Source of the DNA: an uncultured Gammaproteobacteria bacterium
Lineage (GTDB): Bacteria > Pseudomonadota > Gammaproteobacteria > Arenicellales > JAANXG01
Assembly (NCBI GenBank): GCA_947259705.1
Contig: CAMYNL010000011.1
Coordinates: 1 to 64,000, forward strand
DNA length: 64,000 nt
Reading direction: 5' to 3'
In this document: positions 17,936 to 26,045 of the stretch, in pieces
Layout: the number at the start of each line of letters is the position of its first letter
Numbering within the stretch: the stretch's first letter is position 1
Made by a program: the position numbers and the translations under genes
The notes under the pieces: model-generated
Databases searched by the model: none
Seen by the model: only the letters and a program-made list of their open reading frames with translations
Told to the model about the DNA's origin: nothing

Positions 17936-19475
17936 ACTCTTCCTCCGCTCCGGCCTTCCCATCCGCCACCAGGAAGCTTGCTATGGTGTCAATTCCGGAG
18001 TTTGGGTCAGTCACACTGTCGACAGCGCGGAGTCGCACGCGTGCCATCCTTGCACCGAGTTCGATCGTCGTGTATCCGCGTCGGTCGCTGCGGGCGTACT
18101 TGGCGTGCGGGGCTTCCGAGCGCCAGCGGTCGGTGCGTTTTTGCGACGCAGCGAGCGACGTAATTGAGGTGCCGCATAGCTCGGTCGCCACGACCGGCGC
18201 GCGCGGTTCGTCAAAGTCGTTCATGAGGTCGCACACCCAGTAGGCGTGCACATCGCCGCCAATGACGAGAGGGTTGGCCACCCTTCGAGCAGCGATGTCG
18301 TTGATAAGCCGTCGGCGTGCCGCGGGGTAGCCATCCCAGCCATCGGTCCAGAACGTTTGACCCGGCCCGGGTTCGCGATCGAGTTGGGCCATCAGCGTTT
18401 GCTGGGCAATCACGTTCCAGCGCGCGTTCGATTGCCCAAGTTTCTCGCTGAGCCAGGCTTCTTGCTCGAATCCAAGCATGCTGCGCTCCTCCGCCAGGCG
18501 CTCATTACAGGTGTCCAAGTGGTTGGAGCCGCCGTGACCCTGTTCGGGACAGGCCTGGTAGGTGCGGTATTGACGACTATCGAGCACGTAGAAACGCGCC
18601 ATTCGTCCGAAGTCATAATGACCATAGATCCGCATGTCCGGGCCCTGCGGTCGGCTTGCGGCGCGCAGCGGCATATGCTCGTAGAACGCCTGGTAGGCGG
18701 CGGCACGGCGGATAAGAAAATCGGGATCAAGGTCCTCAGCGCGGTCGTTGGCGTAGTCGTTATCGACTTCGTGATCATCCCAGGTGACGATCCAGGGAAA
18801 GCGCGCATGACATCGCTGAAGGTCAGGGTCGGTCTTGTAGCGGGCGTATCGGTTGCGATAGTCCGCGAGTGTATAGGGCTCGGGGCCTTCGTGTCTGCGG
18901 ACGTTCTTCCTGCCCCACGATGATTCATAGATGTAGTCGCCGAGGAACACGACGAGGTCAAGGTCCTCTGCCGCCATGTGCCGGTGTGCGACGTAGTAGC
19001 CCTGTTCGTATTGTTGACAGGAAGCGAACGCGAAGCGCCACTTGCCAGACGCATCGGGTGACGGCGCTGTGCGCGTGCGCCCGACCGGGCTGACGGCATC
19101 ATTGACCGTGAAGCGATAGTAGTACCAGCGGTCGGGCCGAAGACCGTCGACCTCGACGTGCACGCTATGACCATAGCCCGGATCGGCAATGGCGTTACCG
19201 CGTCGGACGATCTTGCCGAAGGATGCGTCCACCGCCACCTCCCAGCGCACCGGAATCGCGATAGGGTCGAGCCCGCCGCCGGCCAGCGGTTCGGGCGCCA
19301 GCCGTGTCCACAGCACGACACTATCCGGTAGTGGCGAGCCGGAGGCGACACCGAGGGTGAAGGGGTCGGTTGTGAACAGGGCAGCGGCCACCTTGGCTGT
19401 AGTCACGGAAACCGGCGCGATGGCGAAAGCGCTTACGGCGCGCAGAAACGCGCGGCGATCGAAAGTATGCAGCAT
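17934..19475 (-). CDS. phoD: PhoD-type alkaline phosphatase/phosphodiesterase, Tat-exported
   Basis: A metal-dependent phosphomonoesterase or diesterase of the PhoD family, about 513 residues from ATG 19475. A GTG at 19502 would add nine. The N-terminus carries a twin-arginine signal, DRRAFLRAVSAFAIAP, so export in folded form is expected. An Ig-like PhoD_N domain follows (about residues 40-130), then the metallophosphatase domain with GDYIYES, WDDHEVDNDYAND and GGDVHAYWV, which carry the metal ligands. It is probably active in phosphate scavenging from organic esters. No Pho box was identified. Single gene, opposite in direction to the Ala/Pro-rich gene. Confidence 0.92.
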   Translation of the reverse strand: MLHTFDRRAFLRAVSAFAIAPVSVTTAKVAAALFTTDPFTLGVASGSPLPDSVVLWTRLAPEPLAGGGLDPIAIPVRWEVAVDASFGKIVRRGNAIADPGYGHSVHVEVDGLRPDRWYYYRFTVNDAVSPVGRTRTAPSPDASGKWRFAFASCQQYEQGYYVAHRHMAAEDLDLVVFLGDYIYESSWGRKNVRRHEGPEPYTLADYRNRYARYKTDPDLQRCHARFPWIVTWDDHEVDNDYANDRAEDLDPDFLIRRAAAYQAFYEHMPLRAASRPQGPDMRIYGHYDFGRMARFYVLDSRQYRTYQACPEQGHGGSNHLDTCNERLAEERSMLGFEQEAWLSEKLGQSNARWNVIAQQTLMAQLDREPGPGQTFWTDGWDGYPAARRRLINDIAARRVANPLVIGGDVHAYWVCDLMNDFDEPRAPVVATELCGTSITSLAASQKRTDRWRSEAPHAKYARSDRRGYTTIELGARMARVRLRAVDSVTDPNSGIDTIASFLVADGKAGAEEE

Positions 19476-19808
19476 ATGGATTGTCCCGGTCGTTTCAGGC
19501 ACAGGCGCAACTCAAGGGCCGGGAAAACAAGTATCTCTGCACCATAGTGAACCGGCCGCCTTTAGCGTGTGGCAGTCATGATCTGCTTCTCAGGGGCTGA
19601 GATCAAGCCGGACACCGAGTGCAACAATGAACGTTACCGGCCGCCAGGTAACAAGTCGACTAACGGTGCCGCGCGCGGCCTGGGTCAGACGTAACTTTGC
19701 AATGAGTCATTGAATAGCACAATACTTCACATCTTGATTAGGAGTTGCGGACCGTGCGACGGGGTAAAGATCCTCGACCGCTAAACGCCGCTGATACCCG
19801 GCGCGAGG
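19476..19808. other. Intergenic region with small hairpins
   Basis: No gene seen. It holds TCTCAG-GGG-CTGAGA (19588-19602) and GTTACC...GGTAAC (19633-19652), both small dyads without T tracts. It spans the upstream region of phoD and the 3' side of the ABC1 kinase gene, both on the minus strand. Confidence 0.4.
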
Positions 19809-21143
19809 TTAATCAACAAGGCATTCTTCCAGGATGCTCCGTACGTCGACCTGGGCCCGCAGCCTCGAGGCGAGTAGATACAGGCCCGCCAGTTTTCTGT
19901 GTAGGAACAGGGCATCGATCGGTGGAGTGTGCCAGTGTCCGCGGGCGAATCCCAGCGTTGCCGCCCTGTCCCGGATTCGCAGGGCGAGATTCCCGGCACC
20001 AAAGTCGTAGTGTCCCGTGTGACGGGCCGGCTCGGTGGCCGCAAGGAAAATGTCGAGTACGGTCTCCAACTGATCCGCATTGATCTCATACGCAAAATAG
20101 CCCACCCGCCGCGCACTCTCGGTCATTGCCCGGCGGTCGGCATGGACGGACGCGCGCAACAGGTCCTTGTATGCCGCCACCAGGTTGGTCGAAAAACACC
20201 GCGTCGCGCCGAAGTCGAGCAAACTCAACCGCTGAGTATTTGGATCGTATAGAAAATTCGCGAAGTTCGGATCGGACTGGATCATGCGGAACTCGAGCAG
20301 CTCGCGGAAGAACAACTCAAGCAGCAGGCGCGCTACGCGGTCGCGAACATCAGGGTCGGCGCTCGTCAGGGACTCGACGGGCTCGCCGTCGAGGAACTCC
20401 ATTGCCAGGATATCGCCGCGCGTCAGATCGTCATCCACTGCGGGCAGTCTGTAGTCCGCTGCGTCCTCGAGCAGGGCATGGAAGCGTTTCAGGTGAGCCG
20501 CTTCCTCGAGGTAGTCGGCCTCGCGGTGGAGCTGCAGCTTTGCCTCTTCATAAAGGGTTTCCAGCTTAACGTTTTCCGGAATTACTCGGGCAATGCGCAG
20601 CAGCATGGCGACGTTGTCCACGTCACTTTCGATACTGTCGCGTATTCCGGGATACTGGACCTTGAGCGCAAGTCGTCGCCCGTCCTTGGTCACGCCTCGA
20701 TGAACCTGACCGATCGAGGCCGCCGCCAGCGGTGAGAACGAAAAGCGTTCAAAGTTCCGCTCCCAGCCCTTGCCCCAACTGTTCTCGAGAACGGCGACCA
20801 GCTGGCTCATCGGCATGGATTGAGCGTCAGCGCGGAGTCTGGCCAACAGCTCGGCGAACTCAGGCGGCAACATCTCGCCCGCATCCATGGAAAGCAGCTG
20901 GCCGACCTTCATGGCGGCGCCACGCAGATGCGCCAGCTGCTGGGCCAATCGTCGCGCATTGCCCGGCGTCAGTACCAAGTCGGACATCGTGGGTCGGTTG
21001 CCCTGCGAGAACTGACGTGCCCCCTCGGCAACCATGCCGCTTACGAGGCCGCCCGCCAGACCACCGAGCCGTGCAAGGCGGGTCAGCTTGCGTGCAGGGA
21101 CGGCTGAGACTTCGGATTTGGGGTCGATCATCGCGGCGCACAT
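19809..21143 (-). CDS. ABC1/UbiB/COQ8 family atypical kinase
   Basis: An ABC1-fold protein; the family supports ubiquinone synthesis or lipid homeostasis through an unusual ATPase-type kinase domain. Residues about 10-60 match the family's N-terminal extension (LGGLAGGLVSGM). The KxGQ motif is GAAMKVGQLLSMD, the A-rich loop is LAAASIGQVHRG, and EADYLEEA and LLDFGATR supply metal and nucleotide contacts. No C-terminal membrane anchor is evident. The minus-strand frame is open for another 140 codons upstream, but that part is low-complexity and unrelated. I start at ATG 21143 (ATG 21131 is equally possible), about 444 residues, close to family length. Confidence 0.87.
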   Translation of the reverse strand: MCAAMIDPKSEVSAVPARKLTRLARLGGLAGGLVSGMVAEGARQFSQGNRPTMSDLVLTPGNARRLAQQLAHLRGAAMKVGQLLSMDAGEMLPPEFAELLARLRADAQSMPMSQLVAVLENSWGKGWERNFERFSFSPLAAASIGQVHRGVTKDGRRLALKVQYPGIRDSIESDVDNVAMLLRIARVIPENVKLETLYEEAKLQLHREADYLEEAAHLKRFHALLEDAADYRLPAVDDDLTRGDILAMEFLDGEPVESLTSADPDVRDRVARLLLELFFRELLEFRMIQSDPNFANFLYDPNTQRLSLLDFGATRCFSTNLVAAYKDLLRASVHADRRAMTESARRVGYFAYEINADQLETVLDIFLAATEPARHTGHYDFGAGNLALRIRDRAATLGFARGHWHTPPIDALFLHRKLAGLYLLASRLRAQVDVRSILEECLVD

Positions 21144-21303
21144 GACTGAGTCCGAGTGCGGAGCGTGCGACACAACATGTCGAGGTACCGTGAAAGGTCC
21201 GGGCAAGCCATGCCCAATGCCCGCGTCATGCCGGCCTGCACTCAGCAGGAAGTCTGCGTCGGACCGGCAATCGGGTTGTTGCGTCTTTACGTGCGTCGGT
21301 AGA

Positions 21304-21621
21304 ATGTCGCCAGCCGTGACCCTGATCCCTGTGGACGACCTTAGTCCGTTGGAATCGATACCATGCGCAGCGTACCTGGATGTGCGTTTATACCCCTTCG
21401 TGACACCTGCTGACGCAGCTGTCGTGGGTGGGTCGCAGGTTGACGAGAATGTCAGGCGGGAGCTTATCGACGAGCTCGTGTTGTTGGGCCAGGAGCGTGC
21501 CTCGACAGTGAAGCAAAACCTGATCTCCCAGCATGGGATCGAACCCGGCCGGCTGGTGATCTGCGTGAACAAGTACGATAGGGAAGTGAAGGCAAGACCG
21601 CGTGTGGAGCTGGTTTTCTAG
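21304..21621 (+). pseudogene. Fragment resembling the C-terminal tail of DUF748/OmpA-like proteins
   Basis: The last 60 residues (QVDENVRREL, GQERASTVKQNL, HGIEPGRLVICV, RPRVELVF) follow the pattern that ends DUF748 and OmpA-like envelope proteins. There, a helix with R-A-x-x-V is followed by 'GI-x-P-x-R-(I/L)-x-(V/L)' and a final 'RVEL' strand. Upstream coding potential is lost where it meets the 5' end of the divergent ABC1 gene, so this looks like the 3' remnant of a larger gene. ATG 21304 would give a 105-residue protein, so a small functional gene is possible. Confidence 0.35.
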
Positions 21622-21772
21622 GAAGCCCCACCGCATAGAATCTGTCATTGCCAGTGGCGAGCAGACGCCGTGAAAAGAGCGACGCTGACAGCAGCTTGCT
21701 TCACGCACCGGGGTCCGCAAAAATACGAAGCATACCTGGTCAAACCGATAACAAAGACTAAAATTTCGTCAT

Positions 21773-23008
21773 ATGCGCCCGATAATTCTAATCATGACCA
21801 TTTTGTGGTCGGCGGCCGTCGGAGCCGGTGCTGGACAGGTCGAGGTCTCCTACCTCTGGCACGATGACCTGGCACAGGTGGAACGATACCGGGTCCAGGT
21901 CGCTCGGGTGTTAGGCCCGGAGGTCTCGAAGAGCCTAAAGATCGTTCGGGAAGGAGGGGTATACGGCCTGATTTATGATCGACGCGGTGGTAGAAGAGGC
22001 GCTATAAAGGTCGCTACGGAACACACCCGTCTACTGAGGTCGAGGGGGCTGGGGACTGCGGCGCCCATTCGATCGCGCGCATGGGAGACAGTTTCCCATC
22101 GGCGCTTCCCGATGCCGGTTCGTTCTGGCGGCTGGACCATCGGTTCCGTCAACGGTGCAGTTTCCCTGTCCAGTCGTATTCCATCGTCGGCGGTCGAGCC
22201 CAATCTGAGGCAGCGGATGCCGGGTCTGGAGGCTGCCGTGGATCGTTACATAAAAGGGCTGCGGCAGCATGGCAGGCTCGCCCCGGATGAACGCACTGCG
22301 TGGTCGGTGCTGGATTTCACGACCGGGGAGCGGCTCGTCGCTATCAATGAAGACATCCAGCTGCAGGCCGCCAGCTTGGTGAAACCGTTCTTCGCCCTGG
22401 CGTTTTTCCACAAGGTCAAAGAAGGCAGATTGATCTACGGGCCCAGGAGCCGGCGTCACATGGAGCGCATGATCCAGCGCTCCAACAATAAATCCAGCAA
22501 CTGGATCATGCGGCATGTAGGCGGGCCCGCGGCAGTACAGAAGATACTGACGCTGCATTATCCCGCGATCTTCGAGGACACGCGCATCGTCGAATACATT
22601 CCGGCGAATGGTCGTACCTATCGAAACAAGGCGTCAGTCAATGATTACAGCCGCTTCCTGAGTGCCCTGTGGAAAGAGGAGCTGCCGGGGTCGCGCGAAA
22701 TTAAACGCGTGATGATGCTCCCCGGTCCTGACCGGCTGTTCACCGGCGCGAGTGAGTTACCCGACGGCACCACGGTCTACAACAAGACCGGGAGCACGTC
22801 GAGGCTTTGCGGCGACATGGGGATCCTGGTGGTCGAAGGGGAGGACGGTCGCAGTTATCCGTATACCCTCATTGGTGTCATCGAAAAACAGGAGAGCGCG
22901 CGTAACTATACCTCCTGGATACGCTCACGCGCTGACGTCATCCGCGACGTTTCCGCCATTGTCTACCGTGGTATCTCACAGCACCACAGTCTGCACAGTT
23001 CCCTGTAG
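21773..23008 (+). CDS. Exported serine hydrolase, class A beta-lactamase fold
   Basis: A signal peptide (residues 1-20) leads into a short beta-alpha region, YRVQVARVLG through LGTAAPI (about 38-98), that resembles a SPOR domain. A linker and the beta-lactamase2-type domain (about 150-400) follow. Catalytic motifs are Ser201-x-x-Lys204 (ASLVK), Ser237-Asn-Asn239 (RSNNKSSN) and Lys338-Thr-Gly (NKTGS). The usual omega-loop glutamate of true beta-lactamases is not obvious, so a peptidoglycan-related peptidase or esterase role is as likely as antibiotic hydrolysis. It stands alone, and its 3' end faces the inverted repeat at 23044. Confidence 0.82.
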   Translation: MRPIILIMTILWSAAVGAGAGQVEVSYLWHDDLAQVERYRVQVARVLGPEVSKSLKIVREGGVYGLIYDRRGGRRGAIKVATEHTRLLRSRGLGTAAPIRSRAWETVSHRRFPMPVRSGGWTIGSVNGAVSLSSRIPSSAVEPNLRQRMPGLEAAVDRYIKGLRQHGRLAPDERTAWSVLDFTTGERLVAINEDIQLQAASLVKPFFALAFFHKVKEGRLIYGPRSRRHMERMIQRSNNKSSNWIMRHVGGPAAVQKILTLHYPAIFEDTRIVEYIPANGRTYRNKASVNDYSRFLSALWKEELPGSREIKRVMMLPGPDRLFTGASELPDGTTVYNKTGSTSRLCGDMGILVVEGEDGRSYPYTLIGVIEKQESARNYTSWIRSRADVIRDVSAIVYRGISQHHSLHSSL

Positions 23009-23043
23009 CAAGAAGGCCGGCCCCTAGAAGCGCCCAAAACCAA

Positions 23044-23106
23044 AAAGGGGTCGGTGACAAATGGTAACAATAATAAGAATAATTCTCATTTGTCACCGAC
23101 CCCTTT
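23044..23106. repeat. Perfect 20-bp inverted repeat between convergent genes (REP-like)
   Basis: AAAGGGGTCGGTGACAAATG (23044-23063) and its exact reverse complement (23087-23106) flank a 23-base AT-rich loop. The loop has a nested AGAAT-A-ATTCT dyad. The right arm reaches into the TAA stop of the minus-strand acyltransferase gene, and the left arm lies 36 bases after the stop of the plus-strand hydrolase gene. It should form a very stable hairpin in both transcripts. The GGGGTCGGTGAC core resembles extragenic palindromes spread by REP-associated tyrosine transposases, none of which is encoded here. A bidirectional terminator is the alternative reading. Confidence 0.7.
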
Positions 23107-23761
23107 ATGTTTGGTTGGAGACCAGTTCGGCGGCGCATGATGTCGTGGCGTCGAGCGCGGTCTTCAGTTTGTCGCGAGCGACTTCAATGGAGTCTGCCGT
23201 GTCGATAAGGCAGGGTTCACCGAAGGTTATGGCGATCTTGCTGCAAGGATAAGGCAGGTAAAACCGGTCCCAGCTCTTGAACACCTTCTTGCTGCTGGCG
23301 TCGAAGGCGATCGGAATGATGGGACAGCCGATTGCTCGCGACATCTGTACGACACCCGGTTTGACGACCTCCGCGGGCCCAAGCGGACCATCGGGCGTTA
23401 TGGCAACGATTCCCCCGGACCGCAGGATGTTCATCATCTCCTTCATCGCCTCGTATCCGCCCCGTGTGCTCGATCCGCGAACTGTTTTCTTGCCAAACAG
23501 GTTTGCGACCCGCGACACATACTCCCCATCGCGGCTGGAGGAAATCAGGCAATGGATCTCGTCGTCCTGTCTCACAAGAGGCAGGATGATCTGCCGGCTG
23601 TGCCAGAAGGCAAAAATGAACCCCGTACCGTCCTGTTTCAAACGATTTGGGTACTCGGACCCGTCGATGATGATTTTCGACGTGAAGGCAGTGAATTTCA
23701 GGTAAGCCCAGATGATCGCGGGCACCAGATACAACGAAACCCGATTGAGCCAATATTTCAT
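23105..23761 (-). CDS. Lysophospholipid acyltransferase-like protein, DUF374
   Basis: A membrane-associated acyltransferase-superfamily protein of about 218 residues. The N-terminus is hydrophobic (about residues 5-25). FAFWHSRQI holds the His of the catalytic block, followed by SSSRDGEYVSRVANLFG and RGSSTRGG, and then the DUF374 signature TPDGPLGP, as in relatives that acylate lipid precursors. I start at ATG 23761 because AAGGGG lies 8 bases upstream; the frame continues nine codons further. It is transcribed away from the acyl carrier protein gene that begins 112 bp away. Acyl donor and acceptor are unknown; the ACP next door is a plausible donor. Confidence 0.85.
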   Translation of the reverse strand: MKYWLNRVSLYLVPAIIWAYLKFTAFTSKIIIDGSEYPNRLKQDGTGFIFAFWHSRQIILPLVRQDDEIHCLISSSRDGEYVSRVANLFGKKTVRGSSTRGGYEAMKEMMNILRSGGIVAITPDGPLGPAEVVKPGVVQMSRAIGCPIIPIAFDASSKKVFKSWDRFYLPYPCSKIAITFGEPCLIDTADSIEVARDKLKTALDATTSCAAELVSNQT

Positions 23762-23873
23762 TGTTCTGCCCCTTGCGGCGCCATGCATCCCGGAAATTTG
23801 TACACAGTTGGGCTAAAATCCGGCGTTTCCGAGACAAGCTGGGGCGTGACCATCATTGATTCAGGAGACCTGC

Positions 23874-24116
23874 ATGTCCAACTATCAAGCTGTTATCGAT
23901 GAGCTTGCGTCGATAATAGCAAATAAAACGAAGTTGAAATTCGAGACGCTCGATCCCCAGTTGAACCTGGAGGAAAGCGGTCTGGATTCGTTTGCCCGCA
24001 TCGAGCTGGTGTTGGCGATTGAAGAGCATTTCGGTTTCGAATTGTCGGACAGCGAAGCGGCCGAACTGGCCACGGTTGACGACCTGGTACGGATGATCCT
24101 GTCGAAGCAGAAATAA
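23874..24116 (+). CDS. Stand-alone acyl carrier protein
   Basis: An 80-residue carrier with the phosphopantetheine-attachment motif ESGLDSFARIE (Ser39), acidic helices and the ending VDDLVRMILSKQK. The start is fixed by AGGAG (23863-23867) six bases before ATG 23874. It is not the housekeeping AcpP: the motif is LDSFARIE rather than the usual ADSLDTVE, and no fab genes are nearby. It is 130 bp ahead of a fatty acyl-AMP ligase, whose family typically loads acyl groups on such carriers, so it probably serves a dedicated lipid pathway. Confidence 0.9.
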   Translation: MSNYQAVIDELASIIANKTKLKFETLDPQLNLEESGLDSFARIELVLAIEEHFGFELSDSEAAELATVDDLVRMILSKQK

Positions 24117-24245
24117 GCGATGTGGCAATTCCTTGTCGTGAATGGGCCTTCCTTTGCCGGCTGAGACCGACATTCATATTTTCAACCAGATAGTCAGTAC
24201 CCATCAGCGACAATTATTGTTTTCTCTCTACGGCAAACACACCCT

Positions 24246-26045
24246 ATGAAGCAAGGCGCGCAAGATCTGCTGGAGGTGATGCATAGCCATGTACATGACC
24301 CGAACCCGGTGTCCACATTGCATTTGTATAATACGCGTTCACGGTCCTATGACTCGGTTGGTTATGCGGACTTAAGTGAGATCGCGTTCGCTTTTGGTGC
24401 GCGGCTGATGGCGTGCGGTCACGGTCCTGGGTCAGTTTGCATGATCGCCTGCTATTCTCCCTTTGCCACGCTGGTCGCGTTCTATGGCGCAGTTTCCATC
24501 GGGGCAGTTCCGATGATATTGCCCATGCCCAAGGCGCTTGGTAGTCACGAGGCGCTGATTGAGAGAATCTACTTCTGGGGCGAAAAGTTTTCCGGCCGCT
24601 CCGCGTTGATGCTCGAGCAGGGGCTGAACGAGAAGTTCCACCAGTCGATACCACCGGGTGTCGGCGTGGTCAGGTTGCTGGCCGAGCCCGCCGCCCACTG
24701 GGACAGGCTGTCAAAACCGGCGAGACAATGGGCACCCGCGGCAAGCGACGTCGCGTTTTTCCAGACCACCAGTTCCTCCACCGGGGACCACAAAGCGGTC
24801 GCGATTTCCCATGGCAACATCATCGCCAATGTGCATGGTATTCGTGAGGCCGTTGGTATGGGTTCCTCGGAAAGGATGATCAGCTGGTTGCCTCTGTTTC
24901 ACGATATGGGGCTGGTTGGGGCGGTACTGTTCAGCTTCTGCCACGGTTATCCGCTGTGGTTGATGACGCCGACACAGTTCGTAAAGCGACCCAGCCTGTG
25001 GCTCAAGGGTATGAGTGAACATCGTTGCAGCATTGCCACGGCCCCGAACTTCGGTTATGACTATTGTTCCCGCCTGGTGTCCCCTGACGATGTGAGTGCC
25101 CTCGATCTGACTGCTGTAAAGCACCTGTTCATCGGGGCTGAACCGATTCGTGAGTCGACGGTAAATTCCTTCATCGAGAAGTTCTCAGCAGCCGGAATAA
25201 GCAAAGAGGTGATTCGCCCGGCGTACGGCCTGGCGGAGTCGACCATAATTACGACCATTTCCAGGCCCGACTCGAGCGCCAGATTCGCCCTCCTCGAACG
25301 TGACAGCATTGCCGTCAATCAGCGGGTGAACGTACTTTCATTTACAGACATCGGCGGCACCCCCATGAATGGAATGATCGTCCCTGACCATGTAGCGGTG
25401 TGTACCGCGGGAACTCCGATCTCCGATATGGACCTGAAGTTGGTGGATGAAGACGGGGTGCCGGTGGCCGGGGAACTGCATGTCGGCGAAATCGTCCTGT
25501 CGGGGAACTCCGTGGCACTAGGTTATGTGACAGGTGGAGCCGCTGAAATCGAGCCCTTCCCCGACACTGGAATGCGAACCGGGGATCTGGGCGTCGTAAT
25601 AGGGGAAGAACTGTACATCATCGAGCGAATCAAGAACGTCATCATCCGAAACGGCGAGAATTTTCTAGTGAGTGCGCTCGAGCAGAGAATCGCCGACCTG
25701 CTGGACTCATCCCATGAGCATGTTGCCGTGTTTGAATCGGATATCTACGATCCGGCGAGCGAAATCGTGGTCCTGGTGGAAAAGCACGGCGGTCTAAGCA
25801 CGGGCCAAATCAATCCGTTTCTCGAGAATCTGCCGCGCGAGTCGTACCCGATCGACCGCGTGTTGTTCAGCCGCGCCAGAGCGATACCGCGAACCACCAG
25901 CGGCAAGAAACGCCACTATATGTGCCGTAAGATGCTGCGTGAGGGAGGTCTGGATTATCAACAGCTGATCGAGGTCGACCCGCAAAAGCTGGTCACGGCG
26001 ATGTCCGCCCGCGACACTGCAGACGGCGAGGACCTCACCCGCTAA
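24246..26045 (+). CDS. Fatty acyl-AMP ligase (FAAL-type AMP-binding enzyme)
   Basis: Activates a fatty acid as acyl-adenylate, normally for transfer to an acyl carrier protein rather than to CoA. The 599-residue protein has the FAAL blocks SWLPLFHDMGL (about 217), TAPNFGYDYCSRLV (about 263), GAEPIRE (about 299), RPAYGLAEST and TGDLG, and the C-terminal TTSGKKRH with Lys554. The phosphate-binding loop is unusual, SSSTGDHKAV instead of the common SGSTGxPKGV. No ribosome binding site is evident. The stop overlaps that of the convergent methyltransferase by three bases. With the ACP just upstream it forms a likely loading module. Confidence 0.9.
   Translation: MKQGAQDLLEVMHSHVHDPNPVSTLHLYNTRSRSYDSVGYADLSEIAFAFGARLMACGHGPGSVCMIACYSPFATLVAFYGAVSIGAVPMILPMPKALGSHEALIERIYFWGEKFSGRSALMLEQGLNEKFHQSIPPGVGVVRLLAEPAAHWDRLSKPARQWAPAASDVAFFQTTSSSTGDHKAVAISHGNIIANVHGIREAVGMGSSERMISWLPLFHDMGLVGAVLFSFCHGYPLWLMTPTQFVKRPSLWLKGMSEHRCSIATAPNFGYDYCSRLVSPDDVSALDLTAVKHLFIGAEPIRESTVNSFIEKFSAAGISKEVIRPAYGLAESTIITTISRPDSSARFALLERDSIAVNQRVNVLSFTDIGGTPMNGMIVPDHVAVCTAGTPISDMDLKLVDEDGVPVAGELHVGEIVLSGNSVALGYVTGGAAEIEPFPDTGMRTGDLGVVIGEELYIIERIKNVIIRNGENFLVSALEQRIADLLDSSHEHVAVFESDIYDPASEIVVLVEKHGGLSTGQINPFLENLPRESYPIDRVLFSRARAIPRTTSGKKRHYMCRKMLREGGLDYQQLIEVDPQKLVTAMSARDTADGEDLTR

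Noticed and set aside
21144-21572. 143-codon N-terminal extension of the ABC1 kinase frame
   Set aside because: Not protein-like and not seen in the family; ATG 21143 or 21131 gives the normal length.
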